Below are positions 51,553-59,823 of a stretch of DNA of 64,000 nt, one piece after another. A model generated the notes under the pieces. That model ran no database searches. It saw only the letters and a program-made list of their open reading frames with translations, and was not told the DNA's origin. The stretch's first letter is position 1. Every line of letters begins with the position of its first letter. Made by a program: the position numbers and the translations under genes. Location: positions 1 to 64,000 of the forward strand of contig NZ_JAQIOY010000003.1 in NCBI RefSeq assembly GCF_028023555.1, written 5' to 3'. This stretch comes from Thalassococcus_A lentus. GTDB lineage: Bacteria; Pseudomonadota; Alphaproteobacteria; Rhodobacterales; Rhodobacteraceae.

Positions 51553-52638
51553 ATGACCAGCATCAGACCCCAGCCCGGGATTCTGGACATCGCGCCCTAT
51601 GTGGGTGGCAAGTCGTCAGTCGCCGGTGTGACGAATGTAACCAAGCTCAGTTCGAACGAGAATCCGTTCGGGCCAAGCCCTGCTGCGCAAGAGGCCGTAA
51701 AACGGTCTGTGCACGAATTGCATCGATACCCATCCACCGACCATGCTTCGCTGCGGTCCGCCATTGCAGAGGTTCAGTCGCTCGATCCTGAGCGGATCAT
51801 CTGTGGCGTTGGAAGTGACGAAATCCTGCACCTTCTTTGTCAGGCTTATGCCGGGCCAGGTGATGAGGTCATTCATACGGAACACGGGTTTGCGATCTAC
51901 AAGATCGGCGCACTCGCCGCCGGCGCGACGCCTATCGAGGTGCCAGAACGCGAACGGGTGACCGACGTGGATTCCATCCTCGCTGCCTGCAATGAACGCA
52001 CCAAACTGGTTTTCATTGCGAACCCCAATAACCCGACCGGTACAATGATCGGATTGGCCGAGATTGAGCGGCTGGCCGAAGGATTGCCCCCGCAAGCTCT
52101 GTTGGTGCTTGATGGGGCATATGCCGAATACGTGGACGGATATGACGGTGGCGCCCGTTTGGTCGAGGCCCGCAGCAACGTGTTCATGACCCGTACATTT
52201 TCCAAACTCTACGGTCTGGGCGGTCTGCGTGTGGGGTGGGGCTACGGCCCTGCAGAAATCATCGACGTCCTGAACCGCATTCGGGGGCCTTTTAACCTTT
52301 CGGGCACAGCTTTGGCTGCTGCAGAGGCTTCGGTCCGCGACACCGCCTATGTCGAAAAATGTCGGTCCGAGAACACACGCCTGCGCGTCTGGCTGGCCGA
52401 AGCGCTGGCAGAACACGGCGTTCCCAGCGATACGTCGATGGCCAACTTCGTGCTGGCGCGCTTTCATGATGAAGCCGAGGCAGAGGCCTGCAACAGCTAT
52501 CTTCAAAGTCAGGGTCTGATCGTGCGTCAGGTGGGCAGCTATGGCTTGCCGCACGCACTGCGGATCACCGTTGGGGATGAGTCTTCATGTCGCCGCGTTG
52601 CGCATTGCATTGGTCAGTTCAAGGCGGGTGAACGATGA
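51553..52638 (+). CDS. hisC: Histidinol-phosphate/aromatic aminotransferase
   Basis: 361 residues, PLP class II: LSSNENPFGPSPAAQEA, IFANPNNPTG-type VFIANPNNPTGTM, PLP-binding Lys in TFSKLYGLGGLRVGW and LRITVG near the end. It can serve histidine and, given coupling with tyrA, tyrosine/phenylalanine synthesis. The ATG at 51553 matches the family N-terminus; an open frame running upstream to 51100 crosses the opposite-strand gene and is rejected. Confidence 0.92.
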   Translation: MTSIRPQPGILDIAPYVGGKSSVAGVTNVTKLSSNENPFGPSPAAQEAVKRSVHELHRYPSTDHASLRSAIAEVQSLDPERIICGVGSDEILHLLCQAYAGPGDEVIHTEHGFAIYKIGALAAGATPIEVPERERVTDVDSILAACNERTKLVFIANPNNPTGTMIGLAEIERLAEGLPPQALLVLDGAYAEYVDGYDGGARLVEARSNVFMTRTFSKLYGLGGLRVGWGYGPAEIIDVLNRIRGPFNLSGTALAAAEASVRDTAYVEKCRSENTRLRVWLAEALAEHGVPSDTSMANFVLARFHDEAEAEACNSYLQSQGLIVRQVGSYGLPHALRITVGDESSCRRVAHCIGQFKAGER

Positions 52639-53552
52639 GCGAGCCTTATAAACGTGTTGCCCTCATTGGTTTGGGGCTGATTGCATCGTCGATGTTTTGG
52701 GCCATGCGGCGCATCGGAACGCAAACGCATGTATCTGGCTATGCCCGCAGCGCTGAGACACGGGAAACCGCGCGCCGGATCGGGCTTTGTGACACCGTGT
52801 GCGAAACATTGCCAGAAGTCGTGCGGGACGCTGATCTGATCGTCCTTGCCGTACCTGTGGGTGCCATGGGCGCCGTTGCAAAGGAAATGGCCCCGTATTT
52901 GAAGCCGGGCGCGACGGTTACGGACGTTGGCAGCGTCAAGCAGACCGTGATCGACGCCGTTGGCCCGCACCTGCCCGACACCGTACACTTTGTGCCGGGG
53001 CACCCGATGGCTGGAACCGAGCATTCCGGACCCGAGTCAGGCTTTGACAGCCTGTTTGACAATCGATGGACATTGATTGTCCCGCCCAGTGGAACGGACG
53101 AAGAGGCCGTACAGCGCCTCGAAGCCTACTGGCAGGGGCTGGGTGCAATGACCGAACGGATGGAGATCGAGCACCACGATCTTGTCTGCGCTGTTGTCAG
53201 TCACATCCCACATCTGATTGCCTACACGATGGTTGGTGTGGCCGATGACCTTAGCCGCGTCTCGGACCAGGAAGTCATCAAGTTTTCGGCCGCAGGCTTT
53301 CGGGATTTCACCCGGATTGCGGCCTCGGATCCAACCATGTGGCGGGACGTTTTCCTGACCAACAAGGATGCAACCATCGAGATGCTGGGGCGCTTCACCG
53401 AAGAACTGTTCGCCTTGCAACGCGCCATTCGTACCGGTGATGGTGAGCAGCTTCATGCCTATTTTACCCGCACCCGCGCCATCCGGCGTGGCATTCTGGA
53501 GGCCGGACAGGATACAGATGCGCCAGACTTTGGCCGCACAAAGGTAAAATAG
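52635..53552 (+). CDS. tyrA: Prephenate/arogenate dehydrogenase
   Basis: 305 residues: NAD site VALIGLGLIASSMFWAMRR, DVGSVKQTVIDAV, GHPMAGTEHSGPESG and the helical dimer domain with AVVSHIPHLIAY. It decarboxylates prephenate (or arogenate) on the way to tyrosine. The ATG overlaps the hisC stop (ATGA). Confidence 0.92.
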   Translation: MSEPYKRVALIGLGLIASSMFWAMRRIGTQTHVSGYARSAETRETARRIGLCDTVCETLPEVVRDADLIVLAVPVGAMGAVAKEMAPYLKPGATVTDVGSVKQTVIDAVGPHLPDTVHFVPGHPMAGTEHSGPESGFDSLFDNRWTLIVPPSGTDEEAVQRLEAYWQGLGAMTERMEIEHHDLVCAVVSHIPHLIAYTMVGVADDLSRVSDQEVIKFSAAGFRDFTRIAASDPTMWRDVFLTNKDATIEMLGRFTEELFALQRAIRTGDGEQLHAYFTRTRAIRRGILEAGQDTDAPDFGRTKVK

Positions 53553-53554
53553 AA

Positions 53555-54229
53555 ATGCGTTGGATCATTCTAGGCAGTTTCATGATTGCGCTGGCATCTT
53601 GCGGTGGTCGCGCACCCGAACCGAAACAGAATGATGATCTGGACGGCGTTCGCGGATTTTTGAAAAACGCGTTTGCAACCTCATCGGACGAAAAGTCAGG
53701 CGCGATTGTTGGTGGCGGTCTGTGTGGTGACCCGATGTTGGTGGGTGAAGTGGTCGGCGCAGTGCCCGACAAAGGGGCTTGCGGGGTCGAGAACGCAGTC
53801 CGTTTGCGGCAAGTTGGGGACGTTACTCTATCGCAGCCGGCCACGATTACATGCGACACGGCCAAAGCGCTGCGCACATGGGTGGAAACCGGTGTGAAAC
53901 CCGCAATCGGCAAGACTGGCGGCGGTGTCTCCAGCCTTAGAGTGGCTGCCCATTATGCATGCCGGACACGCAATCATCAGCCCGGCGCAAAGATTTCAGA
54001 GCACGGCAAGGGCAAGGCAATCGACATTTCGGCGATCAATCTGGCCGATGGCTCGTCAATCACGATTCAGGAAGGCTGGCGGGGCAAGCATTCGAAAAAA
54101 CTGCGCGCGATGCACAAAGCGGCGTGCGGCCCCTTTGGCACGGTGCTTGGCCCGGATTCTGATCGGTTCCATCAGGATCATTTCCATTTCGATACCGCCA
54201 GCTACCGCAGCGGATCGTACTGCCGCTGA
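53555..54229 (+). CDS. Extensin-like lipoprotein
   Basis: 224 residues with a lipoprotein signal (ILGSFMIALASCGG, Cys about residue 16) and an extensin-like C-terminal domain: SLRVAAHYACRTRNHQPGAK, SEHGKGKAIDISAI and FHQDHFHFD, whose His/Asp pattern resembles D-Ala-D-Ala carboxypeptidase-type metal sites. Possibly acts on peptidoglycan. Two bases after tyrA stop, so likely the same transcript. Confidence 0.82.
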   Translation: MRWIILGSFMIALASCGGRAPEPKQNDDLDGVRGFLKNAFATSSDEKSGAIVGGGLCGDPMLVGEVVGAVPDKGACGVENAVRLRQVGDVTLSQPATITCDTAKALRTWVETGVKPAIGKTGGGVSSLRVAAHYACRTRNHQPGAKISEHGKGKAIDISAINLADGSSITIQEGWRGKHSKKLRAMHKAACGPFGTVLGPDSDRFHQDHFHFDTASYRSGSYCR

Positions 54230-54237
54230 TTGAGGAA

Positions 54238-54258
54238 GGTGGCCCTGCAAGGGCCACC
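54238..54258. terminator. Hairpin between convergent genes
   Basis: Nine-pair perfect stem GGTGGCCCT/AGGGCCACC (54238-54246 with 54250-54258) with loop GCA, between the extensin-like and lectin-like genes. It lacks a long T-run. Confidence 0.5.
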
Positions 54259-54270
54259 AGCATTGTTGCC

Positions 54271-54804
54271 TCACTCTGCGGTGCGGACTGCCCATGTCTG
54301 GTAAGCGCTGCGGCTTTCATCGCATGACTCAAGCGACAGGACCTTGATTTGATTGGCATCGCTGCGGCCGGACCGGGTGTCCTCGGCGACAGTGATGCAC
54401 ATCTGCGGCGCAAGTGTCGGGGTGATCGTCCCTTCGCCCGAGAAGACGAAGCTCTGCTCATCACTGCCATCACAGGCCTTGAGTTCCAAAGCGCTGCCAG
54501 CGTCGGTGCTGCTGATCTGGGCGCAAACATCGAAATTGGTCATGTAGAGCATGCCATCTTCGAGCTTTGCTGTATCAAAAGTCTGGTCGTATCCCAAAGC
54601 GCCACCCGGACTGTAGCAGGTGTGCCCCTGTAGGCCGTCCTCTGGCTTGGCCGCTTCTTCGCGGCCTTTTGCAATGTCGATGCAGTATCCGTTTTGTTTG
54701 TTGTCGAGTATGTCCACCAAATAAATTTCCACATCTTCGGCGTAGCTGCTGGTCGCTGTAAACATGGCTGCCATCAGTGTGGTGACTTTGAAATAAGAGT
54801 TCAT
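54271..54804 (-). CDS. Exported ricin-B-like (beta-trefoil) protein
   Basis: 177 residues with a signal peptide (KVTTLMAAMFTATSSYA). The mature protein has six cysteines and hallmarks of a beta-trefoil: CIDIAKGR, CAQISSTDAGSALELKACDG, EQSFVF and a final YQTWAV (QxW). It may bind carbohydrate outside the cell. The genes around it give no functional clue. Confidence 0.65.
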   Translation of the reverse strand: MNSYFKVTTLMAAMFTATSSYAEDVEIYLVDILDNKQNGYCIDIAKGREEAAKPEDGLQGHTCYSPGGALGYDQTFDTAKLEDGMLYMTNFDVCAQISSTDAGSALELKACDGSDEQSFVFSGEGTITPTLAPQMCITVAEDTRSGRSDANQIKVLSLESCDESRSAYQTWAVRTAE

Positions 54805-55039
54805 CGAAATCTCCTAGGGGTATCAGTGTCTTCAACTTAGACGTTTTTGGCCGGGAATTCCGTCGAAAATTGTTCTGAATTCTTTTGAGACGCTGCAAGG
54901 CGCTCCAATGCGAAGGTACTTGCACGGGCGCAGTGATCTGAGACCCGAAAGAGACGCATATTGCGAATTCTATCGATTTGGACGCATATTGATAGAGTTT
55001 TGCTATATCGCGATTTCGACACTCACGAGGCTTTGCGCA

Positions 55040-55918
55040 ATGACCTTTGATCAAATCCGAACCTTTCTCTGGGTGGCCCGTCTGGGCGGTTTTCGGAAAG
55101 CTTCAGAACGGTTGCACCTTTCGCAGCCCGCTGTTTCCACTCGGATTGCCAACCTCGAAGCGGATCTACGTGTCACATTGTTTGAGCGCGGGCCGGGTGA
55201 TCTGGTGCTGACCAAGGATGGCATGTTGTTGCTGTCCTATGCCGAACAGCTGTTGTTCGTCGAAGAAGAGATCAAGCAACGCGTTGCCAATCCGGCAGAG
55301 ACCGAAGGTCTGTTTCGTGTTGGCGCATCCGAAACAGTTGCGCAGGCTTGGTTGCCCGCTTTTCTTAAGGCTTTCAGCGACCAGTACCCGCGCGTGAACG
55401 TTGATTTGACGGTCGATATCTCGCTGAACCTGCGGGCGGCCTTGTTGGACAGGCGGCTCGACCTTGCCTTTCTGATGGGTCCGGTGTCCGAGTATTCGGT
55501 CACCAATATTGAGCTGCCGCATTTTGCGCTGCACTGGTATCGCGCGGCATCCAATCCCCAGACGGACCTGAGCAAAATTCCGGTCATTTCGTATTCCAGC
55601 AAAACCCGGCCATATCGCGAACTCATGTCTGAACTGTCGCGTTCGGTCGGGCCCAAGGCGCGGGTCTTTGCCTCGGCCTCACTGTCGGCCAGTTTGAAGA
55701 TGATTGCGTCGGGAATCGCTGTCGGCCCATACCCCCGCGCGTTGGCCAACGATTTGTTGGAGGCTGGGCAGATCGTTGAATTTGATCCGGGTTTCGTTCC
55801 GCAACCACTCGAGTTCACAGCGTCCTACATTGCCGAGCCGCGTAGCTTTCTGGTTGAAAACAGTGCAAAAATCGCGCGCGACGTGGCGATGAACTGGGAC
55901 AGCTCACACCCCAAGTAG
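55040..55918 (+). CDS. LysR-family transcriptional regulator
   Basis: 292 residues: N-terminal helix-turn-helix TFLWVARLGGFRKASERLHLSQPAVSTRIAN (residues about 8-40, key SQPAVSTRI) and a periplasmic-binding-fold effector domain (FRVGASETVAQAWLPAFL, LDLAFLMGP, MIASGIAVGPYP). It lies directly before, and in the same direction as, the DUF1445-TRAP-oxoprolinase genes and most likely regulates them. The ATG at 55040 gives the family start. Confidence 0.88.
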   Translation: MTFDQIRTFLWVARLGGFRKASERLHLSQPAVSTRIANLEADLRVTLFERGPGDLVLTKDGMLLLSYAEQLLFVEEEIKQRVANPAETEGLFRVGASETVAQAWLPAFLKAFSDQYPRVNVDLTVDISLNLRAALLDRRLDLAFLMGPVSEYSVTNIELPHFALHWYRAASNPQTDLSKIPVISYSSKTRPYRELMSELSRSVGPKARVFASASLSASLKMIASGIAVGPYPRALANDLLEAGQIVEFDPGFVPQPLEFTASYIAEPRSFLVENSAKIARDVAMNWDSSHPK

Positions 55919-56011
55919 CATTTAAAAATGTTATCACCTTTGATATAAAATGATAATTTGATTGGATTGGTGTCTTTGTGACAGGCTTGGCTTGGATCAA
56001 AGGGGCCCAAG

Positions 56012-56845
56012 ATGACGGACCAGCAAGTCACTCAGGCAGAGCTGAGAAACAGCACGGCAGCACAAGTGCGTGCCGCTATCCGAGCAGGCGCTTACGGCGG
56101 GCATACCTCGGGGCTGGCGGCAGGCAAACTGCAATGCAATCTGGCCATCCTGCCCGAGGTCTACGCCCTCGATTTCCTGCGGTTTTGTCAACGCAATCCC
56201 AAACCCTGCCCTTTGGTTGCGGTTGGTGATACGGGCAATCCGATGTTGCCAACGTTGGGGCCGGACATCGACATCCGGACCGATGTTCCTCGCTATCGCG
56301 TTTTTGAAAACGGCAGCTTTGTTGCGGAACCGACTGACATTTCGGATCTGTGGCAGCCCGACTTTGTAACGGTCGCACTGGGCTGTTCCTTCACATTCGA
56401 AAATGCTCTGTTGCGTTGCGATGTGCCCGTACGCCACATGGAAAGCGGTCGCAACGTCCCGATGTTCCGCAGCAATCTCGATCTTGTGCCCGCGGGTCCT
56501 TTTGGCGGTCAGATGGTCGTGACCATGCGGCCTATTCCAGCCCATCAGGTTCAGCAGGCCTATGAAATCAGCGGTCGGTATCCGCAAGCACATGGTGCAC
56601 CGATTGCGCATGGTGATCCTGAAAATCTGGGAATTGCCGATCTGGATGCCCCAGACTGGGGCGAGTCCGTTCATATCCGCGAGGGCGAAGTACCTGTCTA
56701 TTGGGCCTGTGGCGTCACCCCGCAAAACGTGTTGCTCGATGCCCGCCTTCCGATCTGCATCACGCATTCGCCGGGCCACATGCTGATCGCGGACGTCGCA
56801 GAAGACGCCGAGACCACGATCTATTCAAACGAAGAAAACGAATAA
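56012..56845 (+). CDS. DUF1445 hydro-lyase family (D-glutamate cyclase-like)
   Basis: 277 residues, clear DUF1445: IRTDVPRYRVFENG, VALGCSFTFENALL, HGAPIAHGDPENLGI, VPVYWACGVTPQNV and ITHSPGHMLIADV. The related domain of the mammalian D-glutamate cyclase converts D-glutamate to 5-oxo-D-proline. Here the neighbours are a TRAP transporter and a 5-oxoprolinase-type enzyme, which fits the same metabolite. The gene is 22 bases from the TRAP binding-protein gene. Substrate is inferred. Confidence 0.87.
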   Translation: MTDQQVTQAELRNSTAAQVRAAIRAGAYGGHTSGLAAGKLQCNLAILPEVYALDFLRFCQRNPKPCPLVAVGDTGNPMLPTLGPDIDIRTDVPRYRVFENGSFVAEPTDISDLWQPDFVTVALGCSFTFENALLRCDVPVRHMESGRNVPMFRSNLDLVPAGPFGGQMVVTMRPIPAHQVQQAYEISGRYPQAHGAPIAHGDPENLGIADLDAPDWGESVHIREGEVPVYWACGVTPQNVLLDARLPICITHSPGHMLIADVAEDAETTIYSNEENE

Positions 56846-56867
56846 GCCATCCAACAAGGAGAAACCA

Positions 56868-57899
56868 ATGAAAACGACCCTATCCATTCTGGCCGCAAGC
56901 ACGATGCTGGCTGCGCCTGCTTTTGCCGAAAACCTGTCGGTTGTCGGCAGCTGGTCCAGCCTGCCGCTCCACAAGCAATATGAGGCGCCTTTCTGGTCTG
57001 AAACGCTTCCGGCGGCGTCTGGTGGCAAGCTGACCGTTGAGCTGACCACACACAATCAGATGAGCCTCGGGCTGGGCGATATCTATCCGCTGCTGGGGCA
57101 GGGCGTATACGACGTGGCGATGACGGTCGCTGACTATGCCGTTGCTGACGCGCCGGAACTGGAGGGACTGGATGTTCCGCTCTTGGCGCTTTCGGCAGAC
57201 GAAGCGCGGGCCATGGTTGACGCAGCTCGGCCCATGGTCGCGGACATCTACAAGACACGGTTCAACAGCCATGTTCTGGCCATTGCGCCCTATCCACCGC
57301 AGGTCGTCTTCTGCAACGCCGAGATTGGACAGCTGTCGGATCTGGAAGGTCTGAAGGTCCGCGCCTCTGGCCGCATGACCGCCAAGCTGCTCGAAGCGTT
57401 GGGCGCCGAAGGTGTGAACGTATCTTTCTCAGAAGTGCCGGGCGCGTTGCAAAACGGTGTTGTAGACTGCGCCGTGACCGGGGCCGGTTCTGGCTACAGC
57501 GCGGGCTGGTGGGAAGTCTCCACACACCTGCTGCCGATCCCGCTGGGTGGATGGGATTCCGTCGTAACGGCCGTGAATATGGACAAGTGGAACAGCCTTG
57601 ATGCCGATACGCAGGCTCTGATCACCGATCAGATCGCCAGCGGCTTTGAAGACCCGGCATGGGATAGCGCCCAGAACGCGCTGGTCAATGACATCGCATG
57701 CCTGACTGGTAACGGTGAATGCCCTGCCGGCGAGTCGCGTTCCATGACCTTGGTCGATGTCAGCGATGCTGATTTTGCGCGGGCGCGGGACATCCTTACC
57801 GGTGAAGTTCTGCCGGAATGGGCCGAACGCGCTGGTGGCGACTGGGCGCAACGCTGGAATGACAGCGTTGGCAAAGTCGTTGGTGTAACGATCAACTAA
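56868..57899 (+). CDS. TRAP transporter substrate-binding protein (DctP family)
   Basis: 343 residues with signal peptide (TLSILAASTMLAAPAFA) and DctP fold: MTVADYAVADAPELEGLDVP, GLKVRASGRMTAKLLEALGA containing the conserved Arg that binds a substrate carboxylate, and VPGALQNGVVDCAVTG. AAGGAG precedes the ATG. Together with the next two genes it forms a complete tripartite importer for an organic acid. Confidence 0.9.
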   Translation: MKTTLSILAASTMLAAPAFAENLSVVGSWSSLPLHKQYEAPFWSETLPAASGGKLTVELTTHNQMSLGLGDIYPLLGQGVYDVAMTVADYAVADAPELEGLDVPLLALSADEARAMVDAARPMVADIYKTRFNSHVLAIAPYPPQVVFCNAEIGQLSDLEGLKVRASGRMTAKLLEALGAEGVNVSFSEVPGALQNGVVDCAVTGAGSGYSAGWWEVSTHLLPIPLGGWDSVVTAVNMDKWNSLDADTQALITDQIASGFEDPAWDSAQNALVNDIACLTGNGECPAGESRSMTLVDVSDADFARARDILTGEVLPEWAERAGGDWAQRWNDSVGKVVGVTIN

Positions 57900-57924
57900 A
57901 CGATCAAGAGGGACGTGCTGAAAA

Positions 57925-58473
57925 ATGGAACTGGAGATGATCAGACGCCTGCGCGCAATCAACCGAGGGGTTGCGTTGGTGGTTGGCTTGGGATTGCTGA
58001 CCTGTGCGGGCTTCGTGCTTCTGGATATCATCCTGCGCCAGATCGGCACGTCCCTTGGCGGGACCGAGGAAATCGCAGGCTATGCGATGGCCTTGGCGAC
58101 CGCTTGGGGGATGTCCTACACCCTGCTGGAACTGGGGCATGTTCGCATTGATTTGCTACGCAGCCGTGCCGGATCACTTGGACGGGCCCTGTTTGACGTA
58201 TTTGCCATGATCGTCATGAGCGGTGTGGTCGTCATGATCGCCATAAAGGCATGGCCGGTGGTCGAAAGATCCCTGGTCAATGGATCACGGGCCAATACCC
58301 CACTGGAAACGCCGCTCGCATTGGTTCAGGTGCCGTGGTTTGCGGGTTGGGTCTGGTTCGCGATCATGTCGTGTTTGACCACATTGGCCGCGCTCAGCCT
58401 GCTGCTGCTGCGGCGACATGCTGAAACCGAGAGCTTTGTCGGCGCCTTTGCAGAGCAGGAGACACTGCAATGA
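57925..58473 (+). CDS. TRAP transporter small permease (DctQ family)
   Basis: 182 residues, four membrane helices with the DctQ landmarks VLLDIILRQIGTSLGGTEEIAGYAM and HVRIDLLRSRAG in short form (GGTEEIAGYAM; HVRIDLL). It connects the binding protein with the large permease. ATGA overlap with the dctM-type gene. Confidence 0.88.
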   Translation: MELEMIRRLRAINRGVALVVGLGLLTCAGFVLLDIILRQIGTSLGGTEEIAGYAMALATAWGMSYTLLELGHVRIDLLRSRAGSLGRALFDVFAMIVMSGVVVMIAIKAWPVVERSLVNGSRANTPLETPLALVQVPWFAGWVWFAIMSCLTTLAALSLLLLRRHAETESFVGAFAEQETLQ

Positions 58474-59753
58474 TCACCTATGTCTCTGTTGGCTTGCTTG
58501 GTCTGCTGGCCCTGTCCATTCCCGTTGGTATTGTTCTGTTTCTGCTGGGATTTGGTGTCGATATTTTCTTTTCCGGATTTCCGCTGACGCGGGGTTTGGG
58601 AAACATGGTCTGGTCGTCGTCTAGCTATGCAACGCTGATCGCCATTCCATTCTTTGTCTTGCTGGGCGAAATCCTTGTCCGCAGCGGTGTTGCCACGCGG
58701 ACCTACGCCGCGCTGGACCGCTGGGTGTCGTGGCTGCCGGGTGGTCTGGTTCACGCCAATGTTGCCACGGCGACGATGTTTTCGGCCACCTCGGGATCGT
58801 CGGTGGCAACGGCTGCAACGGTGGCAACTGTCGCCATGCCGCAGGCGGAGAAATTGGGATACGACCCCAAACTCTTTTCAGGCGCGATTGCGGCGGGGGG
58901 GACTTTGGGCATCATGATCCCGCCTTCGATCAATCTGATCGTTTATGGCTTTCTGACCCAATCCTCGATCCCGCAGCTGTTCCTTGCAGGTTTGGTCCCG
59001 GGAATTGCGCTGGCGCTGGCCTTTATGGCGGTCACAACGGTGATTTGCCTGATCCGCCCTGAACTGGGTGGACAGCGCCGCACCTTCCCGCTGACCCAGA
59101 TGCTGCGCGGTTTGATCGATCTTATCCCGATCATCATCCTGTTCGGCCTGATCGTGGGATCCATCTATCGCGGATGGGCAACCCCGACCGAAGCCGCCGC
59201 TGTCGGAGTGGCTGGCGCCATGCTGATCGCGCTGGCTTTCGGAGGCGTAAGTTGGGACATGCTGCAGCAAAGCATGCTTGGCACGGTCAAGATCACTTCA
59301 ATGATCATGCTGATCGTGATCGGCGCATCTTTTTTGAACTTTACGCTGGCCTCGGCAGGTCTGGGGCGCGAATTGACTGAATTCATGACCGGCTTGGGCC
59401 TGACGCCGCTCAAGACGATTCTGGTGGTGGTCGTGCTGTACATCGTACTGGGGTTCTTCATCGAGACACTGTCTCTCATGGTGGTAACGATCCCGATCAT
59501 CGTCCCACTGGTCGTCGCGCAGGGCTATGACGTGATCTGGTTTGGCATCCTAATGATCGTGCTGATCGAAATGGCACTGATCACACCGCCTGTGGGTCTG
59601 AACCTCTACGTGGTGCAGGGCGCAAGGAAATCAGGAACGCTGAACGAGGTCATGCTGGGTGCTTTACCGTACTGCCTGACCATGTTGGCCATGGCATTCC
59701 TGTTGATCGCCTTTCCATCCATAGCGCTCTTCCTGCCGAACGCTTTGCAATAA
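58470..59753 (+). CDS. TRAP transporter large permease (DctM family)
   Basis: 427 residues, about twelve membrane segments, with FSATSGSSVATAATVATVAM, GGTLGIMIPPSINLIVYG, WATPTEAAAVGVAGAM and LITPPVGLNLYVVQG. It is the sodium-coupled channel subunit of the importer. 70 bases separate it from the oxoprolinase gene. Confidence 0.92.
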   Translation: MITYVSVGLLGLLALSIPVGIVLFLLGFGVDIFFSGFPLTRGLGNMVWSSSSYATLIAIPFFVLLGEILVRSGVATRTYAALDRWVSWLPGGLVHANVATATMFSATSGSSVATAATVATVAMPQAEKLGYDPKLFSGAIAAGGTLGIMIPPSINLIVYGFLTQSSIPQLFLAGLVPGIALALAFMAVTTVICLIRPELGGQRRTFPLTQMLRGLIDLIPIIILFGLIVGSIYRGWATPTEAAAVGVAGAMLIALAFGGVSWDMLQQSMLGTVKITSMIMLIVIGASFLNFTLASAGLGRELTEFMTGLGLTPLKTILVVVVLYIVLGFFIETLSLMVVTIPIIVPLVVAQGYDVIWFGILMIVLIEMALITPPVGLNLYVVQGARKSGTLNEVMLGALPYCLTMLAMAFLLIAFPSIALFLPNALQ

Positions 59754-59823
59754 TCCGAACCATTCCTTCTCAACACAAATGACTGCGGCGCATGATGGGC
59801 CGCAAACAAGGGAGATCTGTCCG

